From Sinorhizobium sp. A49 (GTDB lineage Bacteria > Pseudomonadota > Alphaproteobacteria > Rhizobiales > Rhizobiaceae), in the NCBI RefSeq assembly GCF_002002725.1, contig NZ_MUNW01000050.1, forward strand, positions 186,001 to 250,000: 64,000 nucleotides of DNA, read 5' to 3'. Under the pieces are notes generated by a model. It ran no database searches. It was not told the DNA's origin and was given only the letters and a program-made list of their open reading frames with translations. Of the stretch, positions 8,423-17,738 are shown in pieces (the stretch's first letter is position 1; each line of letters opens with the position of its first letter). The position numbers and the translations under genes were made by a program.

Positions 8423-9790
8423 ATGACGCAGGATCTTGGCGGACGGTCGATCGCGCAGTTGTCTGCGCTGCTGCAATCCGGTGCGCTCGATCCGCGAGAC
8501 CTGACAGGCTGGACGCTTGAGCGGATCCGCAACCACCATGACCAGGCGATCTTCACCACGGTCCTGCCGGAGCGGGCGACGCGCGAGGCGGAGGCTTCCG
8601 CAAGGCGCATTGCCGCCGGCCGTCCGCTCGGGCTTCTGGATGGAATTCCTGTCGCCTGGAAGGACCTGTTTGCCGTCAAGGGGGCCGCGACGACGGCGGG
8701 ATCCGTCGTGCTGAAGGACGCGCCGGCGGCACAAGAGGATGCTGCGGTGGTGACGGCGCTTAGCCACGCCGGCATGATCAGTGTCGGTCGGGTCAACATG
8801 AGCGAGTTCGCCTTCTCCGGGCTCGGCATCAATCCGCATTACGGCACGCCGCGCAATCCGCGCGCCACGGACGTCGACCGGCTGCCGGGCGGCTCGTCCT
8901 CCGGTTCCGGCGTCGTGGTGGCCGCCGATATCGTGCCGGTCTCGATCGGCACGGACACGGGCGGGTCGATCCGCATTCCCGCCGCCTTCAACGGCATCGT
9001 CGGCTACAAGGCGACGCGCGGCCGCTATTCCATGCGCGGCGTCTTTCCGCTCGCCAAGAGCCTGGATTCGCTCGGCCCCCTCTGCCGCACGGTCCAGGAC
9101 GCCGTCTGGGTGGATGCAGCGATGCGCGGTCTGCCCGCACCGGAGATCCGGCGCGGCAGCCTCGCGGGCCTGTCGATCGTGGTGCCGACAACGGTGGTGT
9201 TCGACGGCGCCGAAGACGGCGTCGTCTCCGCTTTCGAGGCAGCGCTCGGCCGGCTGCAACGGGCGGGTGCCCGCGTGCGGCGCCAGCCATTTCCTGCGTT
9301 CGCGCGCATATTCGAAACCATGGCGCGGAACGGGCCGCTGGTCACGGCCGAAGCCTACGCGCTCCATCGCGAGCGGCTAGAAGGCCTCGAGGCGGCATCG
9401 ATGGACCAGCGCGTCGTGGCGCGAGCAAGGCTCGGGCAAAAGATCAGCCTTTCCGAGTACATCGCTACGCTTGAATTGCGCGAGGCGCTGATCGCCGAGA
9501 TCGCCGCCGAGATCGGGCCGAACGAGCTGATCGCCTATCCGACGGTCGCGCATGTCGCACCTCCGACAGCGCCGCTTCTCACTGACGATGCTTTGTTCGC
9601 CGATACCAACGCCAGAACCTTGCGCAACACGTCGATCGGCAATTTTCTCGACTGGTGCGGGGTCTCATTGCCCTGCGGCAATGGGGACGCCGGCATGCCG
9701 GTCGGTCTGCTCCTTTCCGCCCAGCCGCATCATGATGCTCATCTGCTGTCGATGGCGCTTGCGGCGGAAGCGGTGGTGCGCGCCGATTGA
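8423..9790 (+). CDS. amidase (amidase-signature family)
   Basis: A 455-aa serine amidase with the Ser-Ser-Lys triad. The catalytic Lys80 lies in VAWKDLFAVKG, the cis-Ser in GGSSSGSG (about residues 156-163), and the nucleophile Ser182 in TDTGGSIRIP. The family hydrolyses linear carboxamides in the cytoplasm and also includes GatA. A gatB/gatC pair is absent here, so a catabolic amidase is more likely than the tRNA amidotransferase. It is cotranscribed with the signal-less binding protein. It could convert a half-amide, released by the cyclic hydrolase upstream, to acid and ammonia; this is inference. Confidence 0.9.
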   Translation: MTQDLGGRSIAQLSALLQSGALDPRDLTGWTLERIRNHHDQAIFTTVLPERATREAEASARRIAAGRPLGLLDGIPVAWKDLFAVKGAATTAGSVVLKDAPAAQEDAAVVTALSHAGMISVGRVNMSEFAFSGLGINPHYGTPRNPRATDVDRLPGGSSSGSGVVVAADIVPVSIGTDTGGSIRIPAAFNGIVGYKATRGRYSMRGVFPLAKSLDSLGPLCRTVQDAVWVDAAMRGLPAPEIRRGSLAGLSIVVPTTVVFDGAEDGVVSAFEAALGRLQRAGARVRRQPFPAFARIFETMARNGPLVTAEAYALHRERLEGLEAASMDQRVVARARLGQKISLSEYIATLELREALIAEIAAEIGPNELIAYPTVAHVAPPTAPLLTDDALFADTNARTLRNTSIGNFLDWCGVSLPCGNGDAGMPVGLLLSAQPHHDAHLLSMALAAEAVVRAD

Positions 9791-10016
9791 GCTGGCATTA
9801 CGCTAAGCGACAAGAGCAAGCGCACTTTGCGACTAGCCGGAGCGCGAAAGGCATAGTCTACTGCTTGAAGACCTCCGGAAATGCCGGTCGCAAAAGCCCT
9901 GAAGAGGCTGCGACATCGAAGGCGACCGACGGGAACAATGGGCCGCGATCGGCCGTCGCCTCGGCAAGACGGGAACAGCCAAGGCGAACGGACGGCGGAC
10001 GGGATGGGAGCTTCGC

Positions 10017-10988
10017 ATGGACGTGAGTTATTCCACGGCAGGCACGGCTGCGCGCGAGCGCAAGCGGTATTGGGACGAGGCGGTGTCGAGCACCTATTTT
10101 CCGCTCGACCTGCGCTTCCAGAATTCCGCGGATTTTTCCGGCGACTTGAACGTCTGGGACCTCGGCGCGGTCTCGCTGTCGCGGCTGGAATCCGACGGCC
10201 TTCTCTACCGCCGCCAGAAGCGGCACCTCCTGCATGAGCGCGAAGAGAGTTACCTGATCACCGTGCCCGAGACGGCGGAGATCAGTTTCGAGCAGAGCGG
10301 CAAGGCGGTGCGCTGCAAGCCGGGCGCCTTCCTCGTCGAGCGCAGCCATCTGCCCTATGAGTTCAGCTACACCGCCAAGAACACGCTCTGGGTGCTGAAG
10401 GTGCCGATCGCGACGTTGCGCCCCCGTGTCGGCCTGCCCGAACGCATCGCGTCGCTGAGTTTCGATTCCACCCGGGGCACAGGCGCATTGTTCGTCGATA
10501 TGATCCGGCTGATCGCGCCGCGGCTTGTCGAAATGGATGCGCCCGCCCGCGACATGACCGGCAAGCACCTGGTCGATATCCTGGCGATGTCGCTGATCTC
10601 GGATGAGCGCATGCTGACGTCGGATGCCGGCTCGGTCCAGGTCGGCCACCTGCACCGCGTCGAAACCTATGTCCGCGCCAATCTCGCCCGTACCGATCTT
10701 GGGCCTCAGGTGATCGCCGATGCCTGCGGCATCTCGGTGCGCTACCTGCACCAGCTGATGAAGCGGCAAGGCACGTCCGTTTGCCACTGGATCCGGCTTC
10801 AACGACTTCTGCGCTGCGACGAGATGCTGCGCGACCCCTCCTGCCGCAGGCTGGTTTCGGAAATCGCCTATGCGCTTGGGTTCAGCGACCACGCGCAACT
10901 GAGCCGTCACTACAAGGCGCATTTCGGCTACAGCCCAAGCGAAGCCCGAGAGCGCTACAGCATAACGCCATCGAACGGCCCCGGCTGA
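10017..10988 (+). CDS. AraC-family transcriptional regulator
   Basis: A 323-aa regulator. The N-terminal 200 residues form an AraC-type ligand or oligomerisation domain (AraC_binding_2 like, FPLDLRF...). The C-terminal 100 residues carry two helix-turn-helix units (VIADACGISVRYLHQLM and VSEIAYALGFSDHAQLSRHYKAHFGYSP). ATG 10017 begins after a 226-base gap in which no strong promoter or hairpin was seen. It lies between the amidase and the hydantoinase genes on the same strand, so it probably activates this island in response to its substrate. The effector is unknown. Confidence 0.9.
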   Translation: MDVSYSTAGTAARERKRYWDEAVSSTYFPLDLRFQNSADFSGDLNVWDLGAVSLSRLESDGLLYRRQKRHLLHEREESYLITVPETAEISFEQSGKAVRCKPGAFLVERSHLPYEFSYTAKNTLWVLKVPIATLRPRVGLPERIASLSFDSTRGTGALFVDMIRLIAPRLVEMDAPARDMTGKHLVDILAMSLISDERMLTSDAGSVQVGHLHRVETYVRANLARTDLGPQVIADACGISVRYLHQLMKRQGTSVCHWIRLQRLLRCDEMLRDPSCRRLVSEIAYALGFSDHAQLSRHYKAHFGYSPSEARERYSITPSNGPG

Positions 10989-11095
10989 GCCGGCGGCCGG
11001 AAAATTCCAGACAGACACGAGGTGAACGCACGCCCGACTGGGCGAGGGGCGAAGCCTTGTCCGCTTTTCAACGAATCTAAGACAGGAGACGGATC

Positions 11096-13135
11096 TTGCA
11101 GAAACTTCGCGTTGCGGTCGATGTCGGTGGCACTTTCACCGACATCTGCATCATGGACGAGACCACGGGCCGGATCCGGGTCGAGAAGACGTCATCGTCA
11201 GCCGATCCGATCGACGGCATCATGTCCGGCGTCGAAAAGGCCGGCATCGACCTGTCGAAGGTGGCGCTGTTTTCGCACGGCACCACCGTTGCCACCAATG
11301 CCCTGATCACAAGGCGACTGCCGCGAACGGCAATGGTCTGCACGCGCGGTTTCCGCGACGTGATCGAGATCCGCCGTGCCAACAAGGAAGACCTCTGGGA
11401 TACCTACAAGGACGTGGTGCCACCCTATGTGCCAAGGCGCGACCGGCTGGTTGTGACCGAGCGCATCGATGCGCAAGGGGGCATCGTCGCCACGCTCGAC
11501 GAGGACGAGGCCCGCGAGGTGGCGCGCATTCTCAAGCGCCGCAATGTCGCGGCCGTCGCCGTCTGCTTTATGAACGCCTTCATGAACGGCGCCAACGAGC
11601 GGCGGATGAAGCAGATCCTGATGGAGGTGATGCCCGGTGTGCCGGTGTCGACCTCGTCGGAAGTCCTGCCCGAGATCTTCGAGCATGAGCGGTTCTCGAC
11701 CACTGTCGCCAATGCTGCCTTGAGCCCCGTCGTCGTCGACTACACCACGCGGCTCGGCAAGCGCCTGCAGCAGGACGGCTACGAGCGCGATCTTCTGCTT
11801 TTGCATACCGGCGGCGGGGTGATGACGCCGAAGAGCGTCGAGGATTTCGCCGCACGCCTTGCCGGCTCCGGCATTGCCGCCGGCGCGATTGCCAGCAAAT
11901 ACATCGCCGAACTCTGCGGCTTCCGCAATTCCATCGGCCTCGACATGGGAGGCACCTCGACCGACGTTTCGCTTGCTTATGACGGCCAATCGCGCATCAC
12001 CAAGGACTGGTTCATCGAATTCGGCTATCCGATCCGCTTCTCCTCAATCGAGGTTCTGACCATCGGTGCCGGTGGCGGATCGCTTGCCTGGACCGACGAG
12101 GCCGGATCGCTGCGCAACGGTCCGCAATCGGCCGGCGCCAATCCCGGCCCGGCCTGCTACGCCAAGGGCAATCGGCAGCCGACCAACACCGATGCCAATG
12201 TCGTGCTTGGCCGGCTCGGCACCAGCCTTGCCGGTGGCAAAATCACGCTTGATGCGGATCTGGCGCTTGAAGCCGTGCGCGAAGGGGTGGCCGCGCCGTT
12301 CGGGCTCGAGCCGCACGCAGCCGCCGATGCCATCATTCGTGTGGCCAACGCCAACATGTCGGATGCGGTGCGGCTGATCTCGATCAGCCGCGGCTACGAT
12401 CCGCGCGATTTCGCGCTCGTCGCCTTCGGCGGTGCAGGCGCCTTGCATGGCGCGGCGATTGCCCGCGAACTGTCGATCCCGGCCGTCATCGTTCCGCCGA
12501 ATCCCGGCGTCACCTCGGCGCTCGGCTGCCTGCTCGTCGACATGCAGCACGATTTTTCCGAGAGCTATCTGAAGCCGGCTAACGATGCTGACGCAACGGC
12601 CATCGAAGAGGCCTTCGTCCGCCTCGAACAGGAAGCGCTGGAACGGCTCGCGCACGAGGGTGTCGCGGCCAAGGACGTGGTGCTCCAGCGCAGCATCGAC
12701 ATGATGTATCTCGGGCAGTGGCGGTCGCTCGCGGTCGCCGCGCCGTCGCCTGTCACCGACATCGCGCCGCTGGTCGAAGCCTTCCATCGTGAGCATCAGC
12801 GTGAATACAATTTCCGCCGCGATGAGACGCCGGTCAGCCTGTTCCGCATCAACCTGAAGGCCGTCGGCATGGTGCCGAAGGCGTCGCTTGCAAAGCACGA
12901 GCCGACCGGACTGATCCCTACACCGAAGACGCGGCGCAGCGTCTGGTTCGCGGCCGATGCCGCGCTCGACACGCCCGTCTACGACCGCGAAACGCTGCCC
13001 GCAGGCTTCGTGTTCAAGGGGCCCGCCATCGTCGAACAGCTCGATTCCACCGTCGTCGTCCCGCCGGGAACGACCGCGGAAGTGGACACCTATCTCAACA
13101 TCATCATCCGTATCGAAGGTGAAGCGAATGTCTGA
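11096..13135 (+). CDS. hyuA: hydantoinase/5-oxoprolinase subunit A (HyuA)
   Basis: A 679-aa protein starting at TTG 11096 with AGGAG placed before it. The N-terminal Hydant_A_N domain begins VAVDVGGTFTDICIMDETTG and the central Hydantoinase_A domain contains GLDMGGTSTDVSL, both ATP-binding ASKHA-type motifs. Family enzymes use ATP to open hydantoins or 5-oxoproline, or act as acetophenone-carboxylase-like enzymes, with a B subunit. The stop overlaps the start of hyuB by 8 bases, so the subunits are made together. The substrate is not visible in sequence; the nearby amidase and cyclic-amide-type hydrolase favour a ring-amide compound. Confidence 0.9.
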   Translation: MQKLRVAVDVGGTFTDICIMDETTGRIRVEKTSSSADPIDGIMSGVEKAGIDLSKVALFSHGTTVATNALITRRLPRTAMVCTRGFRDVIEIRRANKEDLWDTYKDVVPPYVPRRDRLVVTERIDAQGGIVATLDEDEAREVARILKRRNVAAVAVCFMNAFMNGANERRMKQILMEVMPGVPVSTSSEVLPEIFEHERFSTTVANAALSPVVVDYTTRLGKRLQQDGYERDLLLLHTGGGVMTPKSVEDFAARLAGSGIAAGAIASKYIAELCGFRNSIGLDMGGTSTDVSLAYDGQSRITKDWFIEFGYPIRFSSIEVLTIGAGGGSLAWTDEAGSLRNGPQSAGANPGPACYAKGNRQPTNTDANVVLGRLGTSLAGGKITLDADLALEAVREGVAAPFGLEPHAAADAIIRVANANMSDAVRLISISRGYDPRDFALVAFGGAGALHGAAIARELSIPAVIVPPNPGVTSALGCLLVDMQHDFSESYLKPANDADATAIEEAFVRLEQEALERLAHEGVAAKDVVLQRSIDMMYLGQWRSLAVAAPSPVTDIAPLVEAFHREHQREYNFRRDETPVSLFRINLKAVGMVPKASLAKHEPTGLIPTPKTRRSVWFAADAALDTPVYDRETLPAGFVFKGPAIVEQLDSTVVVPPGTTAEVDTYLNIIIRIEGEANV

Positions 13136-15083
13136 ACAGCAAAACCTTGACCCGGTGACCTTCGAGGTCCTGAAAAACTCCTTCATCACCAGCGTCGACC
13201 AGATGGCCGAGCAGATCCTGAGAACCTGCTACTCCTTCGTCATCTACAACCGCGACTTTTCCAGCGCCCTTCACGATGCCGAAGGCAATTCGGCAGCCCA
13301 GGGTAACCAGGACATCGCGGTCCATGTCGGCACGCTGCACTTCACCTGCAAGGACGTGATCCGCGCCTTCGACGGTGACATGCATCCGGGTGACGTCTAC
13401 GCCATCAACGATCCCTATGCCGGCGGCACCCACTTCAATGACGTCCGGCTGATCCGGCCGATCTTCGTCGATGGCAGGATCATCGCCTTCAGCCAGTCGA
13501 ACGGCCACTGGTCGGATCTCGGCGGCAGCGTGCCCGGCTCCTTCGATGTCGCCGCCAAGGAAATGTTCAGGGAGGGCATGCGCATCACGCCGATCCGGCT
13601 GTTCGACAAGGGGCGGTTCTGCAAGGATGTCGCCCATCTCATCGCCTCCAACACCCGCGATCCCGCCTCGATCATAGGCGACATTCATGCCCAGGCGCAG
13701 GCGACCCAGGTCTGCGAGCGCGAGATCCTCCGGCTCGTCGGCAAGTACGGCGAGGGCACGGTCAAGCAGGGGCTCGGTGCCGTGCAGGATTATGTCGAGC
13801 GGGCCATGCGCCAGCGCATAGCCGCGCTGCCGGATGGCGAATGGGAAACGCAGGACTTCATCGATCGCGACCCGGCCGGCAACGAGGGCATGATCCCGAT
13901 CAAGGTCAAGCTGACGATCAAGGGCGACCGGGCGATCTACGACTTCACCGGCAGCCACCCGACCATCGGCTCGATCTACAACTCGGCCTTCGGCGCCACC
14001 TTCTCGGCGGTTGCGGCCGGCATGAAGACCTTCTTCCCCGACCTGCCGCTCAACAGCGGCTTCTACCGGGTGTTCGAAATTATCGCGCCGGAAGGCTCGA
14101 TCGTCGATGCGAAATGGCCGGTGGCTGTCACCGGCTTCCTCATGCCTTTCGAGAAGATCATGAACGCGATCTACGAGATCTGGTCGAAGATCATCCCGGA
14201 GCGGGCCATCGCCTGCGCCTTCAACCTCGAATATCTCCTAACCGGCGGACGCGACGCGCGGGCGGCGGAAAAGCCGATCTTCATGTTCTACGACTGGCTG
14301 CCCGGCGGCTGGGGCGGGCGCAACGGCAAGGACGGCTGCAACGTGACCACCGCCTGCTTCGGAACCGGCCTGATGGCCCAGCCGGTCGAAGGTCAGGAAC
14401 GGGCGAACCCGATCCTGACGACGGAATTCGAGGTGCTGACGGATTCGGCCGGGCCTGGAAAGTGGCGCGGCGGTGCGGGCGTTTTGAAGACCTCCCGCAT
14501 GCTGGAAGCGGAAAACACCGTCATTTCCTATATCTGCGACCGCGAGCGCGCGATCGTCTGGGGCATCGAAGGCGGGCTGCCCTCCATGCCGCACGGGCTG
14601 ACGTTGACCCGCGAAAAGACCGGCAAGAAGGAATGGCTCGGGGCCACCTTCTCCGATGTGGCAATCGAGGCAGGCGATATCTTTTCGCGGCCGACGGCCG
14701 GCGGCGGCGGCTTCGGCGATCCTCTGGAGCGCGATCCGCAACGGGTTCTTGCCGATGTGATCGACGATTATGTTTCGGTGGAGCGGGCGGCGAAGGATTA
14801 CGGCGTCGTCATCGACCCCGTCGATCCGGAGATCTGCGCCTACGAGATCGATGCGGCGGCGACAGCCGAATTGCGGCGACAGGTCCGGGCAGACCGGTCG
14901 GGTTGGCTGGATGCTGATCCCGCCGAGGTCTCGGAAAAATTCAAGGCGGGCGAGATCAATGCGCTCGACGCAGTGCGCCGCTACGCGGTGATCCTCGACT
15001 GGGATACGGGCGATCTGCTACCCGTCTCCACCGAACAGTTCCGCGACATGTATCGCAAACGGTCGGCTGCCGCCTGGCAGTAG
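13128..15083 (+). CDS. hyuB: hydantoinase/5-oxoprolinase subunit B (HyuB)
   Basis: A 651-aa protein of the usual Hydantoinase_B length, beginning MSEQQNLDPVTFEVLKNSF at ATG 13128. An open frame extends further upstream but only inside hyuA. Conserved family patterns are visible: QGNQDIAVHVGT, INDPYAGGTHFNDV, GHWSDLGG, and the Gly-rich TAGGGGFGDPLERDP near residue 525. It forms the ATP-dependent ring-opening enzyme with HyuA in the cytoplasm. Neither subunit shows a frameshift. A GNAT gene and an aminotransferase follow closely, which suggests that the product is an amino-acid-like compound; this last point is inference. Confidence 0.92.
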   Translation: MSEQQNLDPVTFEVLKNSFITSVDQMAEQILRTCYSFVIYNRDFSSALHDAEGNSAAQGNQDIAVHVGTLHFTCKDVIRAFDGDMHPGDVYAINDPYAGGTHFNDVRLIRPIFVDGRIIAFSQSNGHWSDLGGSVPGSFDVAAKEMFREGMRITPIRLFDKGRFCKDVAHLIASNTRDPASIIGDIHAQAQATQVCEREILRLVGKYGEGTVKQGLGAVQDYVERAMRQRIAALPDGEWETQDFIDRDPAGNEGMIPIKVKLTIKGDRAIYDFTGSHPTIGSIYNSAFGATFSAVAAGMKTFFPDLPLNSGFYRVFEIIAPEGSIVDAKWPVAVTGFLMPFEKIMNAIYEIWSKIIPERAIACAFNLEYLLTGGRDARAAEKPIFMFYDWLPGGWGGRNGKDGCNVTTACFGTGLMAQPVEGQERANPILTTEFEVLTDSAGPGKWRGGAGVLKTSRMLEAENTVISYICDRERAIVWGIEGGLPSMPHGLTLTREKTGKKEWLGATFSDVAIEAGDIFSRPTAGGGGFGDPLERDPQRVLADVIDDYVSVERAAKDYGVVIDPVDPEICAYEIDAAATAELRRQVRADRSGWLDADPAEVSEKFKAGEINALDAVRRYAVILDWDTGDLLPVSTEQFRDMYRKRSAAAWQ

Positions 15084-15139
15084 CAACGGAAATGCTTGGT
15101 CGGTGGGCGGCGCGCACACCCGGAAAACAGGGGGACGGC

Positions 15140-15583
15140 ATGGCAGGTGTTACGATCGTCGCGGCCGCTGAGGCCGACAGATCCGCATGGAACGAGCTTC
15201 ACGCAGGGTTCGCCGCCTTCTATGGCGTTGACCAGACCGACGAGATGCGGGACCGGGTCTGGGGCTGGATCCGCGACGGTGCGCTCGAATGCAGGCTGGC
15301 GATCGATGGCTCCGGCCGGCCGATCGGTTTGACGCATTTTCGCGAATATATTCGGCCGCTGATGGCGGCGCGCGGCGGTTTTCTCGACGATCTCTTCGTT
15401 GCGCCTGAGGCCCGTGGCAGCGGCGCGGCGCCTGCTCTGATCCGGGCCGTTGCCGACATCGGGCGCGAACGCGGCTGGTCCGTCATCCGCTGGATCACGC
15501 GCGACAACAATTACAGGGCTCGCGGCCTCTACGATCAACTGGCCACCCGAACGGACTGGCTGACCTATGATATTGCCCTGTGA
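15140..15583 (+). CDS. GNAT-family N-acetyltransferase
   Basis: A 147-aa protein with a GNAT fold. The acetyl-CoA loop region FLDDLFVAPEARGSGAAPALI holds the R/Q-x-x-G-x-A/G pattern as RGSGAA. ATG 15140 has GGGGGAC before it and is preferred to an in-frame ATG 48 bases upstream. It lies between hyuB and the aminotransferase with short gaps. GNAT enzymes acetylate amines; in this context it may modify or detoxify an amino product of the pathway, but the substrate cannot be told. Confidence 0.85.
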   Translation: MAGVTIVAAAEADRSAWNELHAGFAAFYGVDQTDEMRDRVWGWIRDGALECRLAIDGSGRPIGLTHFREYIRPLMAARGGFLDDLFVAPEARGSGAAPALIRAVADIGRERGWSVIRWITRDNNYRARGLYDQLATRTDWLTYDIAL

Positions 15584-15624
15584 TCACGCATCACGATGAT
15601 CACGCCTCAAAACTGGAGACGCCG

Positions 15625-17004
15625 ATGACCGCACAGCCCAATTCCACCGAAGCGCGGGACATGGCCTACCACCTCCATTCCTATACCAACCCGCGCAAGC
15701 TGGAGCGGGAAGGGCCGCTGATCATCGACCGCGGCGAGGGCATCCACGTCTTCGACAACAGCGGCAAACGCTACATCGAAGGCATGGCGGGGCTCTGGAG
15801 CGTGGCCGTCGGGTTCGGCGAGACGCGGCTGGTCGAAGCCGCGCGCAGCCAGATGGCGAAGCTTCCCTATTACCATACCTTCTCGCAGAAATCGCATGGG
15901 CCGGTGGTGGATCTGGCAGAGAAGCTGATCGGCATGGCGCCGGTGCCGATGTCCAAGGTCTATTTCGCCAACTCCGGATCTGAGGCGAACGATACCGCGA
16001 TCAAGCTGGTCTGGTATCGCTCCAACGCGCTGGGCAAGCCGGAGAAAAAGAAGATCATTTCGCGCATCAAGGGCTATCACGGCGTAACCGCGCTGAGCGC
16101 CAGCCTGACGGGCCTGCCTAACAACCACCGCTCCTTCGACCTGCCGTTTGCCAACATCCTGCACACGACCTGCCCGCATTACCGCACCGGTGCGGAGCCG
16201 GGGCAGGACGAGCTCGCCTTCTCGCGCTGCTGCGCCGAGGAGTTGGAGGCGCTCATCCTCGATGAGGGGCCCGAGACGATCGCCGCCTTCATCGGCGAGC
16301 CGGTCATGGGCGCCGGCGGCGTCATCGTTCCGCCGGAGGGCTATTGGGCGGCCATCCAGGACGTGCTGCGCAAATACGACATCCTGCTGATTGCCGACGA
16401 GGTGATTTGCGGCTTCGGGCGGACCGGCAACATGTTCGGGTCGCAGACCTTCGGCATGCGCCCGGATGTCATGACGCTCTCCAAACAGCTGTCGTCGTCC
16501 TACCAGCCGATCGCGGCGCTTGTGATCAATGACAACGTCTACGAGCCGATCGCCGATGAGGCCGACCGGATCGGCGCGCTCGGGCACGGATTTACCGCAA
16601 GCGGCCATCCGGTCGCCGCCGCGGTATCGCTCGAAAATCTGGCGATCATCGAGGAAAAGGATCTGGTCGGCAACGTCCGCCGGCTTGCGCCGCAATTCCT
16701 TGGCCGGCTCAATGCTCTGGAACGCCATCCGCTTGCGGTCGAGGCGCGGGGCGTCGGTCTCATCGGTGCGCTTGAGCTTGAGGCGGCGGATGGGGCGGCC
16801 GCAGGTGCTACCGGCGCGCGGGCGGGAGCGATCCTGCAGAAGAACGGCCTCATCTGCCGCAATATCGGCGATTCCATCGCCTTTTGCCCGCCGATGATCA
16901 TCACGGCTGCCGAGATCGACGAGATGTTCGATATCGTCGAGGCGAGCCTTGGCGAACTCGGTCAGACGGACATCGAAAGAAGATCGTCGCAGCGGACCGG
17001 TTGA
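15625..17004 (+). CDS. class-III (omega-type) aminotransferase
   Basis: A 459-aa PLP enzyme of fold type I. The PLP-binding Lys287 lies in TLSKQLSSSYQP, preceded by the ADEVICGFGRTG motif. NSGSEANDTAIKL forms the phosphate-binding region and YHGVTALSASLTG is typical of omega-amino-acid:pyruvate or polyamine transaminases. The start at 15625 has GGAGA six bases upstream; an earlier in-frame GTG at 15580 overlaps the GNAT stop and is less likely. It probably removes an omega-amino group from a polyamine, beta-alanine-like or similar intermediate in the island, passing it to pyruvate. Confidence 0.9.
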   Translation: MTAQPNSTEARDMAYHLHSYTNPRKLEREGPLIIDRGEGIHVFDNSGKRYIEGMAGLWSVAVGFGETRLVEAARSQMAKLPYYHTFSQKSHGPVVDLAEKLIGMAPVPMSKVYFANSGSEANDTAIKLVWYRSNALGKPEKKKIISRIKGYHGVTALSASLTGLPNNHRSFDLPFANILHTTCPHYRTGAEPGQDELAFSRCCAEELEALILDEGPETIAAFIGEPVMGAGGVIVPPEGYWAAIQDVLRKYDILLIADEVICGFGRTGNMFGSQTFGMRPDVMTLSKQLSSSYQPIAALVINDNVYEPIADEADRIGALGHGFTASGHPVAAAVSLENLAIIEEKDLVGNVRRLAPQFLGRLNALERHPLAVEARGVGLIGALELEAADGAAAGATGARAGAILQKNGLICRNIGDSIAFCPPMIITAAEIDEMFDIVEASLGELGQTDIERRSSQRTG

Positions 17005-17068
17005 CGTTCGCCGGCGCGCCTTCTGCATGGTTGCGCCCTTATCCCTGATCGTTGCCAGACGACGCCGA

Positions 17069-17120
17069 TTGACAGGCCTCCGATCCTGGTAATAGCATTA
17101 AGTCAAAGTTATTGACTTAA
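17069..17120 (+). promoter_or_regulatory. promoter with 9-bp inverted-repeat operator
   Basis: TTGACA (17069-17074) and TAGCAT (17093-17098) are 18 bases apart. Directly on the -10/start side lies a perfect inverted repeat, TTAAGTCAA (17098-17106) and TTGACTTAA (17112-17120), with a 5-base spacer. A repressor bound there would block the start. The downstream genes are a GNAT enzyme and a GH20 hexosaminidase. The regulator is not identified. Confidence 0.6.
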
Positions 17121-17250
17121 TGGTGTGCCGTCGGAACTTGAGGAGAGTTCGTCATGTCGGCAGTCGAGGAGGTTCGGCTGCGGTGCTTGCACATCCCAAG
17201 CTGCTGGCCGTCATTCGGCGCCGCCTCCTTCCAACGTCACAGGGTTCTCA

Positions 17251-17727
17251 ATGGATTATCTTGTCAATCTGTCGCCGCTTCGATCAAAGCCAGAGCTCGA
17301 CCAACGGATCGACGCTGCCGGGGTGACGATCAGGCGCGCTTTGGCGCCCGAATTCGAACTTGTGACCGGATGGGTGCGGGAAAAATTCGGTGCGGGCTGG
17401 GCGGGCGAGACCGCCGTCGCGTTTGCGCGTCAGCCTCCGACCTGCTTTCTCGCCACGCGAAACGGAAGCCTCGTCGGCTTTGCCTGTCATGAATCGATCG
17501 CGCGTGGGTTCTTCGGTCCGACCGGCGTCGACGAGGCGGCACGTGGCGAAGGCGTCGGGCACGCGTTACTCCTTGCCTCTCTGCTCGATCTGAAGACGAT
17601 GGGCTACGCATACGCCATCATCGGCGATGTTGGGCCGTCGGGTTTCTACGAGAAGACTGTCGACGCCATGCCAATCCCCAATTCCGCGCCTGGCATTTAT
17701 GCCGGCATGCTCAAGATCGACGACTAG
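17251..17727 (+). CDS. GNAT-family N-acetyltransferase
   Basis: A 158-aa GNAT protein starting MDYLVNLSPLRSKP at ATG 17251, with AGGG shortly before it; the in-frame extension upstream runs through the operator region and is not used. The core (FFGPTGVDEAARGEGVGHALLLASL) carries the acetyl-CoA loop RGEGVGHA. Eleven bases separate its stop from the hexosaminidase start, so the two are cotranscribed behind the 17069 promoter. With a hexosaminidase partner an amino-sugar acceptor is possible but unproven. Confidence 0.85.
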   Translation: MDYLVNLSPLRSKPELDQRIDAAGVTIRRALAPEFELVTGWVREKFGAGWAGETAVAFARQPPTCFLATRNGSLVGFACHESIARGFFGPTGVDEAARGEGVGHALLLASLLDLKTMGYAYAIIGDVGPSGFYEKTVDAMPIPNSAPGIYAGMLKIDD

Positions 17728-17738
17728 CCCTGCTGGAG

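Noticed and set aside
7244-9367. Long open frame of about 707 codons on the minus strand
   Set aside because: It lies antisense to the signal-less binding protein and the amidase, both with clear family motifs. Its protein is Arg/His/Asp-rich low-complexity, as expected for a mirror frame in high-GC DNA.
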